Assembly (NCBI GenBank): GCA_022574595.1
Contig: JACZRS010000001.1
Span: 310,001 to 374,000, forward strand
Direction of reading: 5' to 3'
DNA length: 64,000 nucleotides
Origin: Planctomycetota bacterium
Lineage (GTDB): Bacteria > Planctomycetota > Phycisphaerae > Phycisphaerales > SM1A02
Numbering within the stretch: the stretch's first letter is position 1; each line of letters starts with the position of its first letter. The notes beneath the pieces were generated by a model that saw only the letters and a program-made list of their open reading frames with translations, did no database searches and was not told the origin of the DNA. Below, one piece after another: positions 41,712-51,097 of this stretch. The position numbers and the translations under genes were made by a program.

Positions 41712-44366
41712 CTATTGCTTTGGCATCATCGTTGCGGCCTTGTTGACTAGCTCAATGAATTCTTCTCGGTAGTTAGTTTTAGCCTTTGCTGGGGGAGGTA
41801 CTAAATTAACAGGCACAACAACGCCGCGGCTGTTCTCTATTCGTTTAGTTAATTCCTGAGTTGGCTCAGCTAAACCCTCGAGTTTGGCAGCCATGACTAT
41901 TGCTCTTGTTAAGCGATCGCGCAGGTCAGGATTTCCGTTTGTCAGTGAAGCAATCTCACTGTCATTGAGATCTGAATCTAACAGAGCGCGGATGTTAGCA
42001 GCTGCAAGTTCTGGCTTGGCAATTAGCGTGTAGTGAATGAAATCTTCCAGGAAGCGATGAGCTTGCCCCATATTGCTGCTGTTAGATAGTCCCGCCCTTG
42101 CAAGATATAGAACGCTTTCAAACGTCGCATTACCTTTGTGTGGCGAACCTCGCAGAAGCATGCCGAAGCTTGCGACTGCAGATGCGAACTTAAAATCAGC
42201 TGATGCATCTGCTAACTCAATTACTTCATCCATAATTGGATATTCCAGCAGCTTGCTGACATCGCCTTCTGGTTCCTTGTAGCGCAGCTTAACCGTCATC
42301 AATTCGCCGGTTGTCTTAGCAGCTTCGTTTGGCTTAACCTTCTCTTGATATTTCAGATCGTCTACAGGCGGAGTATCTGCGATAGTCAATTCTTCTTCGT
42401 CGCCAACAAGAACGATTTCATACAAAGCGGTAACTGTGTGACCCGCCCCGATCTCGCCAGCATCTTTAGTGTCATCATTAAAATCTTGGGCAGCCAGCAC
42501 GCGGTTTTCGTAACCAATGAGGCGATATGAGCTGACTACTGCGGGATTAAATTCGATTTGGATTTTCACATCTTTAGCAATTGTTACAAGTGTTCCGCCC
42601 ATTTCCTCGACGAGAACTTTGTTGGCTTCCCTAAGCGAATCGATATAAGCGAAGTTGCCGTTACCTGCATTTGATAGTTGTTCCATTTTGCTATCTTGCC
42701 AATTGCCTGTACCAAATCCGAGCACGCTTAGGAAGATGTGGCTTTTGCGTTTTTCTTCTATTAAGCGAACGAGGTCGCCATCGGATGAGATGCCGACGTT
42801 AAAGTCGCCATCGGTGCAGAGAATTACGCGGTTGACTCCACCTTCGATGAAGCTCTGGGCTGCGGTGTTATATGCAAGTTCGATACCGGCTCCGCCGTTG
42901 GTTGATCCGCCTGCGTGGAGGCGTTCAATGGCGCTCAAAATGACCTGTTTATCCGTGCAATAAGTTGATGGTAGTACGAGGCCTGAGGCTCCTGCGTATA
43001 CGACGATTGCTACACGGTCATCAACGGTTAGATTATTCAAGAGCAATTGCATTGATCGTTTAACCAGGGGCAATTTATTGGGTTGGTTCATCGAGCCGGA
43101 AACGTCAAGCAGGAATACAAGATTTGTAGCAGGCCTCATATCAGATTCGATCTCACGGCCTTTGATACCAATGCGCGCCAAACGATGCTTACTATTCCAC
43201 GGGCAGACTGCTACTTCAACGTGGGTAGCAAAGGGATGTTCATCAGTTTCCGTTGGGCCTGCGTAGTCATAATTAAAGTAGTTAAGTAATTCTTCAATAC
43301 GTACAGCATCAGGCGGCGGAAGCGAACCGCCATTAATAAAGCGCCGCATGTTGGCGTACGAAGCGGTATCTACATCAATAGAGAATGTAGATAAGGGCTG
43401 CTCACCAACTCGCATGAATTTGTTGTCAACAATGCGCGCGTAAGCTTCACGGGAAGAATCGCCTGTGAGTAAAAGCCCGCCAGAAATGTTCCAACGTGCT
43501 TCATCACCCGTTAAGATACGATATGACTCGCTAGAGTTTGGCTTAGTTCTGAGGCCAACATTTGCGCCTCCTCCCACTGCCACACCACCAACTCTACCTC
43601 CTGTGAGCTTGTAATTGAGATTCTTTCCTTGTTGCTGCGCTCTCAGTGCGTTCACTAAAGCCAAAGTTTTTGCGAGCTTTTTGTCTTGAACAGATAGATC
43701 TACTGAGCTGTAATCAGTAACCGGTGTGCCATCGTTTGCGACAACACGTCCATCCCGTATGCTTAAAGTCGGATTGGCTTTAAAGAGTTCATAAACTTCA
43801 TTAGTAGGACTTTTAGGACTATCAACTGAATGAAGACCAACAGGCCCATTACCATCCTTGACGGTCATTGGGGAAATGTTGAAACGTGCTGCTTCTTCTT
43901 GAACTCCAGGACTAAGACTAGTCGCTGATGGTGTTCTCTTTATATGCGCTTTTCCTACAACAGATGCATCCGCCGGCATATCTAGCACTACTAGATCTGC
44001 ATCTCCATCCTCCCAAAACGTAGGCAGAGATAGCGACAAAACCAAACAAGCTGCGGCAGCTAGTCCTGCGCTCATCCAGAATCTGCGTGAAGTAAGGAAT
44101 GACGATCGCGTTTCTACAATAGGTATTTGCTTCGCGCTCTGCTTTACAACTTCTCGTTGCGAATCATTTAGTGATAGCCTCGGCTCATCTGCAAACTCAC
44201 TTTCAAGCTGCTTAGCGGTTTGGCGAATCTCATCAACCACTTTGCGAGCTGCATCATCATCTGCGATTAGTGTTTCAACTTCCGCTGCTTCGGTTGCATC
44301 AAGCTCACCAAGCGCGTAAGCGGTCAGTTTGGGATCATCATATATATTGTTATTGGATTGGTTCAT
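41712..44366 (-). CDS. YfbK-like VWA membrane protein with anti-sigma-like N-terminus
   Basis: 884 residues. The first 60 residues (DDPKLTAYALGELDATEAAE onward) resemble the helical sigma-binding part of anti-sigma proteins; a membrane helix follows at about 97-115. Then come a disordered stretch, the VWF_N domain (ARIVDNKFMRVGEQPLSTFS, PPPDAVRIEELLNYF, about 310-400), a VWA domain with metal site DVSGSM, Thr in GGSTNGG and Asp in LCTDGDFN (about 414-600), and a DUF3520-like C-terminus. This is the YfbK architecture. Its start overlaps the stop of an ECF sigma gene by four bases (ATGA), so the pair is translationally coupled and it probably holds the sigma factor at the membrane. Confidence 0.9.
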   Translation of the reverse strand: MNQSNNNIYDDPKLTAYALGELDATEAAEVETLIADDDAARKVVDEIRQTAKQLESEFADEPRLSLNDSQREVVKQSAKQIPIVETRSSFLTSRRFWMSAGLAAAACLVLSLSLPTFWEDGDADLVVLDMPADASVVGKAHIKRTPSATSLSPGVQEEAARFNISPMTVKDGNGPVGLHSVDSPKSPTNEVYELFKANPTLSIRDGRVVANDGTPVTDYSSVDLSVQDKKLAKTLALVNALRAQQQGKNLNYKLTGGRVGGVAVGGGANVGLRTKPNSSESYRILTGDEARWNISGGLLLTGDSSREAYARIVDNKFMRVGEQPLSTFSIDVDTASYANMRRFINGGSLPPPDAVRIEELLNYFNYDYAGPTETDEHPFATHVEVAVCPWNSKHRLARIGIKGREIESDMRPATNLVFLLDVSGSMNQPNKLPLVKRSMQLLLNNLTVDDRVAIVVYAGASGLVLPSTYCTDKQVILSAIERLHAGGSTNGGAGIELAYNTAAQSFIEGGVNRVILCTDGDFNVGISSDGDLVRLIEEKRKSHIFLSVLGFGTGNWQDSKMEQLSNAGNGNFAYIDSLREANKVLVEEMGGTLVTIAKDVKIQIEFNPAVVSSYRLIGYENRVLAAQDFNDDTKDAGEIGAGHTVTALYEIVLVGDEEELTIADTPPVDDLKYQEKVKPNEAAKTTGELMTVKLRYKEPEGDVSKLLEYPIMDEVIELADASADFKFASAVASFGMLLRGSPHKGNATFESVLYLARAGLSNSSNMGQAHRFLEDFIHYTLIAKPELAAANIRALLDSDLNDSEIASLTNGNPDLRDRLTRAIVMAAKLEGLAEPTQELTKRIENSRGVVVPVNLVPPPAKAKTNYREEFIELVNKAATMMPKQ

Positions 44367-44923
44367 GTTGAAAACCTTTTGATATTTGCTGTAGTAGTGG
44401 GGGATTGATTTTCAGATGGGTTGAGTTGTTCGCGCAATTTCTTGAGGCCGGCGTGTATCATCACACCGACATTGCCTGGAGTTGTTTCTAGTACGTTTGC
44501 GATAGCTTTGTAACTAAGACCCCCATCAAACTTCAAACGTAGAGCTTCTTGTTGGTTGTCTGGTAGAGAGCTGAGCATTTGCAACATGCCTTGACTTTGC
44601 TCGGATTGCTCAGCTTTAACTGTTGAGTTGAAAGTCGTATGGGAAATGGCTGCGATTTTGTCATCTGCAATTAGTTTCATGCGGCCATCCTTTCTTTTCA
44701 CATCAAGAGCTCGATTCCTACAAACAGTAAAAAGCCACTGCTCAACTCTGCCATCTATCGAAGCGCGATCCGCTTCACAGAATCGCACAAAAACATCCTG
44801 CACGACATCGCGCGCACTTTCCACATCGCCGGTGAGCTTTGCTGCGTATCGCAGCAGCGGCGACTCATATCTCTCGAGGATAGAGTTAAGCTGAATCGTC
44901 AAATTCGGTCGGCCATCTGTCAC
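44363..44923 (-). CDS. ECF-type RNA polymerase sigma factor
   Basis: 186 residues starting at a GTG. Region 2: YESPLLRYAAKLTGDVESAR, DVVQDVFVRFCE and VEQWLFTVCRNRALD. Region 4: LPDNQQEALRLKFDGGLSYK followed by AIANVLETTPGNVGVMIHAG, the helix-turn-helix that reads the -35 element. The tail after residue 165 is polar and likely disordered. It overlaps the downstream VWA gene by four bases. It is the second sigma/VWA pair in this window; its region 4 differs clearly from that at 8417-9061, so the pairs are not a recent duplication. Probably controls envelope genes. Confidence 0.92.
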   Translation of the reverse strand: MTDGRPNLTIQLNSILERYESPLLRYAAKLTGDVESARDVVQDVFVRFCEADRASIDGRVEQWLFTVCRNRALDVKRKDGRMKLIADDKIAAISHTTFNSTVKAEQSEQSQGMLQMLSSLPDNQQEALRLKFDGGLSYKAIANVLETTPGNVGVMIHAGLKKLREQLNPSENQSPTTTANIKRFST

Positions 44924-45089
44924 GATCCATATTCCCGTTGGGATCTCAGCTTTGTGCTGAGGTCCCCTTCCAATAAGTAATACGTACGAGCGGGCAGAGT
45001 ATTAGTAAATAAATCAAAAAAGATGTGGCAGCTGCTGAGTTTGGTGAGTATCTAAGTCAAGATAGGCCATGAATTTCAAGCTTTACCTC

Positions 45090-45119
45090 TTGCTTGAGTT
45101 AGGTAAGGCTTGTTATGCT
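45090..45119 (+). promoter_or_regulatory. Possible sigma-70 promoter of the second protease-dockerin gene
   Basis: TTGCTT (45090-45095), 18 bases, TATGCT (45114-45119), 72 bases before the ATG. A motif match only. Confidence 0.3.
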
Positions 45120-45191
45120 GGCAATATTATCGCCCATTCGCTGACGCTCCAATGCAACAGATTCTCAATTGCCTTCGAAGGAATTTGATAC

Positions 45192-47990
45192 ATGCGCCTT
45201 ATTTCACATCATAATTGGAAGATATCAATATTTATAGTTGCGACCATAGCTGGCTGCGGGTTGATGATGCTCGGTGCGGTTGCCCAAGAAACTAAAAACA
45301 ATTCATCCGATGCAGCCAATAGCACTGTTGTTGATTTCAATCGCACAGCTGTGATTCAAGCGGCTGCCAATGCTGATGATCAAGTATTCCAGATCAAGCA
45401 AATCTCGTTAACAAATGAACTTGCAGTGAATCTGAACCTGACGCAGTTTTCAATTACAACTAGTGATACCCAGTTTGTATTAGGCTCGACTGGCAAAAAC
45501 ATTTTATCATTCGATCCATCTTCCGTCACTTTATTGCGCGGAGAAGTTCAGGACATACCCGGTTCGCATGTATTTCTTGCGGTAAGCGAAAATAGCGTAG
45601 CTGGCTATGTGGATCTCGCTGCGGGCAAACGGTTTCAAATAACGTCAAAAACAAGCTCAATTGCGCAGCTAAATAACCACCAGGTATTGGTCTTTGAAGC
45701 TACTGCTGTGATAGGGCCACTTCTGGGCGTAGATGTCTGTGGGCTTGATACATCTCAATCTAGACCAAGCCTGCCGAATTCGCCGGAAGGTTCGCCCCTT
45801 TCAGGTTTAACGAATAGCTCCACTCAAACAATCGAATTAGCCATCGAAACCGATTACGAATACTACTCGTTATTTAGCGATGTAGATTCAGCAGCTGAAT
45901 ATATTGTTCAGCTTTACGGGGCTGTAAGTGACATTTATTTGCGCGACGCAAATGCACGCTTTGAACTGACGTTTGTAAGAATTTGGGATACTGAGGATGA
46001 TCTTTTCAACGAGGATAATCCGTTGTTTCCGTTTCGTGATTATTGGAACGCAAATATGGGAAAAGTGCAGCGCGATGTGGCGCAGTTTCTTACCGGTAGA
46101 AGAAATCTTCCCTATGGCGGAGTGGCTTGGCTTGATGCTCTGTGCGGTGAACTAGGTTATTCAGTTTCAGGCTATGCGCTCGGTTCGTTCGTAGATCCAA
46201 ATGGATCAAGCACAGGTAACTGGGACCTAATTGTTACTTCGCACGAACTTGGACATAACTGCGGAACACTTCATACGCACGATTACAAAATTGACAGTTG
46301 TAATGTTGGTGATTTGCAGCGCGGCACAATAATGAGCTACTGCCACACCACTGCAGGTGGAAATGCAAATATCGACTTGCGATTCCATGAATTTATTAAA
46401 CCAATTATTTATAATTATGTATCAAGCGAACAATGCACAATTAATGATTGCAACGGTAACTACATAGATGATGCAATCGATATTTCAGAAGGTGATAGTA
46501 CTGATAATAATCTAAACGGCATACCCGATGAATGTGAAGACTGTAACCAAAACGGTCAACTTGATGATGAAGACATTTCATCGGGCTTTAGTGATGATCT
46601 AAATGGAAACTCCATACCCGATGAGTGTGAACCAGATTGCAATAGCAACGGCATGCCGGATGATCTGGATATTCTAGATAATACTAGCGAAGATCTAAAT
46701 GGCGACGGCGTGCCTGATGAATGCCAAGCTGATTGTAACGGTAACCAAATCGCAGATTACAACGAAATTCAATTAGATATGAGTCTGGATATTGATCGCA
46801 ATGTTGTGCTGGATTCCTGCCAGGATTGCGATAATGATGGGATCAACGATCTTGATGCACTTGGAGGCGCACACAACCTCTGGGCAGCAAGCTTGGATTC
46901 AAACAGATTAAGTCAATGCCACAGCGCTACGGGAGTGGTTGCTGAGCTTTCAGATGCAGGGCAAGTAAGTTCGCCACAGGATTTAGTTGTCCGTACTACA
47001 AATAAGCATGTACTTGTTACAAGTGCAACTGATAACCGTGTTGTTGAATTTGACGCGCAAGGAAATTACGTTGGTGATTTTGTGGCAGCAGGTGATGGCG
47101 GCTTAAGTATGCCGACCGGACTTACTTTCGCGTCAAACGGCAATCTACTTGTTGCGAGTTTCAATACAGATAACGTGCTGGAATATGATGGAAAAACCGG
47201 ATCATTCGTTGGTGAATTTGTTGCAATGGGTGATGGCGGGCTAATCGGACCCTTTGGAATAATCTTCGGCCCCAACGGCAATCTCTATTTAACTAGTACG
47301 AATAACCAAGTTATAGAATTTGATGGTCAAACTGGGGACTTTGTTGGCGTTCTTATTGCATTCCCTGATAATGGGGGATTAAATGACCCCAAGGGATTGC
47401 TCTTTAAGGATGATGGCAATCTACTTGTTACCAGCTTCGGTAGTGATCAAATCCTTGAATATGACGGTCAAAGTGGCGCATTCCTTGGGCAGTGGGATCA
47501 TGGGGGGAACGATAATGGATTCTGGGGGCTGAACGGCCCATGGGGTATCACAATAGGACCCGATGACAACGTGTATGTAGCTTCACATTTTGGAAATGCA
47601 GCAATACACATGTATCAAATGAGTACCGGCGCTTTTATGCGATCATTTTATGTGCTAGCGGTAGAAGCCCTGGTTAATCCCACCGGCTTGGGATTCGTTC
47701 CTGGTGATGATATAGATTGCAATTTCAATTTAATCCCAGATTCCTGCGATATAACCTCCGGCTACAGCTTGGATGTAAATTCCAACGGCATACCTGATGA
47801 GTGTGAACCTCCAAGCCCCGGCGATCTGAATGGTGATGGAGTTGTAAATACTACTGACCTGCTTATTTTGTTCAGTAGTTGGGGGCCATGCGCTGAATGT
47901 AAGCTTCCTGGAGATTGTCCTGCGGATTTAGATGGCGATTGCACGGTTAGCACAAGCGATCTGCTGCTTTTGTTTGCAAATTGGGGGTAG
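45192..47990 (+). CDS. Secreted metzincin protease with dockerin, paralog of 19072-21924
   Basis: 932 residues, GAAGGA about ten bases before the ATG, signal peptide ending near GAVAQ. Protease domain with HELGHNCGTLH (351-361) and Met-turn TIMSYC (379-384). The same order of parts as the first copy follows: Ca-binding linkers (NLNGIPDECEDCNQNGQLDD), NHL-like propeller repeats (SMPTGLTFASNGNLLVAS type) and a two-unit GC-type dockerin. Long stretches match the paralog (FRDYWNANM, GRRNLPYGG, DCDNDGIND), so both derive from one ancestor. Here the zinc motif has the usual Gly after Leu (HELGH) where the paralog has Ser. Predicted secreted peptidase docked at the cell surface. Confidence 0.9.
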   Translation: MRLISHHNWKISIFIVATIAGCGLMMLGAVAQETKNNSSDAANSTVVDFNRTAVIQAAANADDQVFQIKQISLTNELAVNLNLTQFSITTSDTQFVLGSTGKNILSFDPSSVTLLRGEVQDIPGSHVFLAVSENSVAGYVDLAAGKRFQITSKTSSIAQLNNHQVLVFEATAVIGPLLGVDVCGLDTSQSRPSLPNSPEGSPLSGLTNSSTQTIELAIETDYEYYSLFSDVDSAAEYIVQLYGAVSDIYLRDANARFELTFVRIWDTEDDLFNEDNPLFPFRDYWNANMGKVQRDVAQFLTGRRNLPYGGVAWLDALCGELGYSVSGYALGSFVDPNGSSTGNWDLIVTSHELGHNCGTLHTHDYKIDSCNVGDLQRGTIMSYCHTTAGGNANIDLRFHEFIKPIIYNYVSSEQCTINDCNGNYIDDAIDISEGDSTDNNLNGIPDECEDCNQNGQLDDEDISSGFSDDLNGNSIPDECEPDCNSNGMPDDLDILDNTSEDLNGDGVPDECQADCNGNQIADYNEIQLDMSLDIDRNVVLDSCQDCDNDGINDLDALGGAHNLWAASLDSNRLSQCHSATGVVAELSDAGQVSSPQDLVVRTTNKHVLVTSATDNRVVEFDAQGNYVGDFVAAGDGGLSMPTGLTFASNGNLLVASFNTDNVLEYDGKTGSFVGEFVAMGDGGLIGPFGIIFGPNGNLYLTSTNNQVIEFDGQTGDFVGVLIAFPDNGGLNDPKGLLFKDDGNLLVTSFGSDQILEYDGQSGAFLGQWDHGGNDNGFWGLNGPWGITIGPDDNVYVASHFGNAAIHMYQMSTGAFMRSFYVLAVEALVNPTGLGFVPGDDIDCNFNLIPDSCDITSGYSLDVNSNGIPDECEPPSPGDLNGDGVVNTTDLLILFSSWGPCAECKLPGDCPADLDGDCTVSTSDLLLLFANWG

Positions 47991-47997
47991 CCTAAGA

Positions 47998-48024
47998 CAG
48001 CGGGTCAAGCCCGCCGGCTAAACG
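47998..48024 (+). repeat. Family A hairpin, copy 5
   Basis: GCGGG, loop TCAAG, CCCGC, then CGGCTAAAC. Exact inverted match over 27 bases to 32351-32377. It lies between convergent genes. Confidence 0.8.
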
Positions 48025-48027
48025 CGG

Positions 48028-49191
48028 TTACTTCTTACGCTCATTAGCCCAACGACCTTTTGACTTTGCTGAACTGCCGTTTAGGCTGCGGTTGGCTGCG
48101 ACAATTTGTCCAAGAGTATTTGCGCTAAGTGATTTGGGATGACCTTGCCAGCGAACAATCCAATCACTACTGACAACAATAACGTGGGGTATGCCTCGAA
48201 TTCCGATGGCTTTTGTCATTGTCCTGCTGCTATCTAGCGCAAGATGATATCTAAACGTATCGAGGTTGATCCCTTTTGATGCATAAAGTTTGTTAAGACC
48301 AGTTTGAAACTTGCTATCGGTTTCAGCTGAAATACCAATGATCGCTACATCATCACGAAACTGATCCGCTAATTCATTTGTGTGAGGTATCGAGGCAACG
48401 CAGGGGGGACACCAAGTTGCCCAAAAATCTATTACCACAACTTTTCCCGCTGTATCGGGCTTGGAATTAAGCCAATGAGATACATACATATCCGGTGCGC
48501 GTTGGCCTCGAATATCCTTAGCGCTGGAAACCTTACCGGTAAAAGATGGGAAGTCCGTGTTAGCAAAAACTTGTGGTGCCGGCCGAGACTTGGGTTTTGC
48601 CAGCGGATCATGTTCTTCTGCTACAAGTTCCGCTAGAGCCAATTTTAATCCTTTTCGAGTTAATCCGTTGTAGCGTGTAGTACCGTTACGATCAATAAGA
48701 ATATTGACCGGCCGTTTGTAAGCTCCCAGCCCATCACAAAAACTCCCATCCGCATCGATTGCTATAGGTATTTCTAGCTCGCGTCTTTCTAAGAATTTAT
48801 CAACCGTAGCAGTTCCTTGGGGTGTATGTATGGCAACAAGTACAACATCATCGGGGTTGTAATCTTCAATTAGTCGTGGTGCGCGCATCACCCAGTTTCG
48901 CCCGGCTGCTGTCTTACTTGTCCAAGTTTGTATTACAACTACCTTGCCACGCAGCTTGCTGAAGTCCATCGGTTCGTGGTTATACCATTTGAGGTTTCCA
49001 GCAAACTCTGGCGGGGCGAATCCTATCCTCTGCTCGAGATTTCGGCGATCTTCCTTGTTAATGCGATCAAGCCAGCGTGGATTAACCTTCTTGCTCTCCT
49101 CTTGAGTGTCCGGAGAAGTTGTAGCTTTTGTTGCAACCAACGCTATAAGGCAAATTACAGTTGCAAGTTGAAGGTTTATTCGTTTGGGCAT
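48028..49191 (-). CDS. Tandem thioredoxin-like protein (TlpA/ResA type)
   Basis: 387 residues with an N-terminal signal (QLATVICLIALVATKATTS). Two thioredoxin-fold halves follow. The first (about 60-190) keeps the fold (LRGKVVVIQTWTSKTAAGRN, then YKRPVNILIDRNG) but has no CxxC. The second (about 230-365) has the active WCPPC in VVVIDFWATWCPPCVASIPH and the cis-Pro in IRGIPHVIVV. It should act in the periplasm as a thiol-disulphide reductase, the first half perhaps as a scaffold. The C-terminal tail GRWANERKK recurs as a relic at 41519-41569. It is convergent with the protease-dockerin gene. Confidence 0.88.
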   Translation of the reverse strand: MPKRINLQLATVICLIALVATKATTSPDTQEESKKVNPRWLDRINKEDRRNLEQRIGFAPPEFAGNLKWYNHEPMDFSKLRGKVVVIQTWTSKTAAGRNWVMRAPRLIEDYNPDDVVLVAIHTPQGTATVDKFLERRELEIPIAIDADGSFCDGLGAYKRPVNILIDRNGTTRYNGLTRKGLKLALAELVAEEHDPLAKPKSRPAPQVFANTDFPSFTGKVSSAKDIRGQRAPDMYVSHWLNSKPDTAGKVVVIDFWATWCPPCVASIPHTNELADQFRDDVAIIGISAETDSKFQTGLNKLYASKGINLDTFRYHLALDSSRTMTKAIGIRGIPHVIVVSSDWIVRWQGHPKSLSANTLGQIVAANRSLNGSSAKSKGRWANERKK

Positions 49192-49418
49192 GGTTCGATC
49201 CTTAACTAAAAGGTGCCTTGGGCAAACCAGAATTAGCTTTTTCTAGCAGTAGTATCGTAGGGCAAGCGAGGCATTGGGAGTTAAAAAATGCGGGTTATTA
49301 CATTTAGATCATAAGCAGATTATTGTTTACACACTCAAATAAATGGACTAATTCGTGCTTAAATTATTCCCTAGTCCAATACATTGCCTACGATCGGCCT
49401 TTATTTTACAGACCAAAT

Positions 49419-50999
49419 ATGAGCGATAAGCTGGAAAAACCCATAATTGCCCTGACCAGCGTTCATCCGCTACGCGAGGTGTGGTCCATAGCCTGGCCAA
49501 CCGTCATGACCATGACCAGCTATACGGTCATGCAGTTCGTGGATGCTCTGATGGTTGCCCGCGTTAGCCCTTTAGCTGTAGCTGCGCAAGGTAATGGTGG
49601 GATATGGTCGTTCACTCCCATCGCCTTCGCCTTCGGCCTCCTCACCGTGGTCAATACCTATGTGAGTCAAAACCTCGGAGCAAACACACCACAAAACAGC
49701 CCCAAATACGCATGGGCATCATTTTGGCTTAGTTTGCTGATATGGGTTGTTGTGCTCCTTCCATTTGCGTTTTGCTTGCCTTGGTTGTTTGAGTATTTGC
49801 ATAGTGGGCAGGCAATCGAGAATGTCGACGAGCTTGTTCATTTAGAAAGCGGTTACGCAAAGATTCTCTTAATTGGGGCTGTAATCCTAATGACCGGCAA
49901 GGGGCTGCATCATTATTTCTTTGGAATGCACAGGCCTAAAGTCGTCACTATCTCTGCGCTGGCAGGCAACATAGTCAACATTGTTGCTAACTACATTCTG
50001 ATCTTTGGCGAAGATGGGCTGCCCGCACTGGGATTGCCGGGCATACCCGGCGTAAAACCCATGGGCCTATTCGGAGCTGCGATTGGAACCGTACTGGGAA
50101 CGCTAGTTGAACTGGCAATACCAGCTGCGATATTCCTAGGCCCGAAAATGAACGCAGAGTTCAAGACGCGCCAAAATTGGAAACCATCGTGGAGCCCCAT
50201 CAAGGATCTTTGTAAATTAGGTTGGCCGGCTGCGCTTCAATTCGGCAATGAGATCATTTGTTGGTCTATATTCATGACGGTTCTTGTTGGCAAGTTCGGT
50301 GCGGAGCATATGACCGCTGGTTGGGCGGTGCTGAAGTTCATGCATCTGAGTTTTATGCCGGCTGTGGGTTTTTCCGTTGCAACCACTTCGCTAGTTGGCA
50401 AATACATAGGCGCTGGGCAACCTGATGTTGCTGCATCGCGGGCGCGCTGGGCCCTTGGGATTGCCATGGTTTATATGACGATTTGCGCTCTAATTTTCTT
50501 TTTCTTCCGAGCAGATCTAATAAGCTGGTTCGTGGGTGGCAAGAATGTAACGCCGGAGCAAGCGGAGATGATCATCAGTATTGGCTCGAAGTTGATGATC
50601 TGTGCGGCTATTTTCCAGACAGTCGATGCCTTTGGAATCGTTTACACCGGAGCATTGCGTGGGGCGGGTGACACAGTTTGGCCTGGCGTGGTGACAGTCA
50701 TTTATAGCTGGTCGTTTATTGTGCTGGGAGGCCTGGGTATGACTGTGGTTTGGCCCGAGCTGGAATCGGTTGGGCCATGGATCGCTGCTTCGGTTTATAT
50801 CATTTTGTACGGCATCACCATGGCATGGAGGTTTGAGAGCGGCCGGTGGAGGTCCATCAAGCTGCTGGGGACCGCTAGGGAAGAGGCAGCGGAAATCGCA
50901 CCAATCGGCCCTGGGATACCCGCAGGCGATGCTACAGCTGCTGTTAGAGACATCGCAGAGTCAATGGTGGACGCTTCGCAGCCCAAATCAAAAGACTAG
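49419..50999 (+). CDS. MATE family multidrug/sodium antiporter
   Basis: Twelve-helix exporter that expels drugs or metabolites in exchange for Na+ or H+. The ATG at 49419 (MSDKLEKPI) is preferred; the earlier frame from 49323 has no leader. Two MatE halves are seen: the first begins EVWSIAWPTVMTMTSYTVMQ with FVDALMVARV, and the second KLGWPAALQFGNEIICWSIF with AGWAVLKFMHLSFMPAVGFS. The family hallmarks VGKYIGAGQPD and YTGALRGAGDTVWP are present. The C-terminal 60 residues are a soluble tail. It stands alone; substrate unknown. Length of 526 residues is slightly above average. Confidence 0.9.
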   Translation: MSDKLEKPIIALTSVHPLREVWSIAWPTVMTMTSYTVMQFVDALMVARVSPLAVAAQGNGGIWSFTPIAFAFGLLTVVNTYVSQNLGANTPQNSPKYAWASFWLSLLIWVVVLLPFAFCLPWLFEYLHSGQAIENVDELVHLESGYAKILLIGAVILMTGKGLHHYFFGMHRPKVVTISALAGNIVNIVANYILIFGEDGLPALGLPGIPGVKPMGLFGAAIGTVLGTLVELAIPAAIFLGPKMNAEFKTRQNWKPSWSPIKDLCKLGWPAALQFGNEIICWSIFMTVLVGKFGAEHMTAGWAVLKFMHLSFMPAVGFSVATTSLVGKYIGAGQPDVAASRARWALGIAMVYMTICALIFFFFRADLISWFVGGKNVTPEQAEMIISIGSKLMICAAIFQTVDAFGIVYTGALRGAGDTVWPGVVTVIYSWSFIVLGGLGMTVVWPELESVGPWIAASVYIILYGITMAWRFESGRWRSIKLLGTAREEAAEIAPIGPGIPAGDATAAVRDIAESMVDASQPKSKD

Positions 51000-51097
51000 C
51001 GAAAAACTCCAAAAGGCCTACGAATTGTCCTAACGATTCAGCGCTGCTAGGCTTAGAGATTGGCACATACAAGGGGTCTTTCAAACCATTACTGGAG

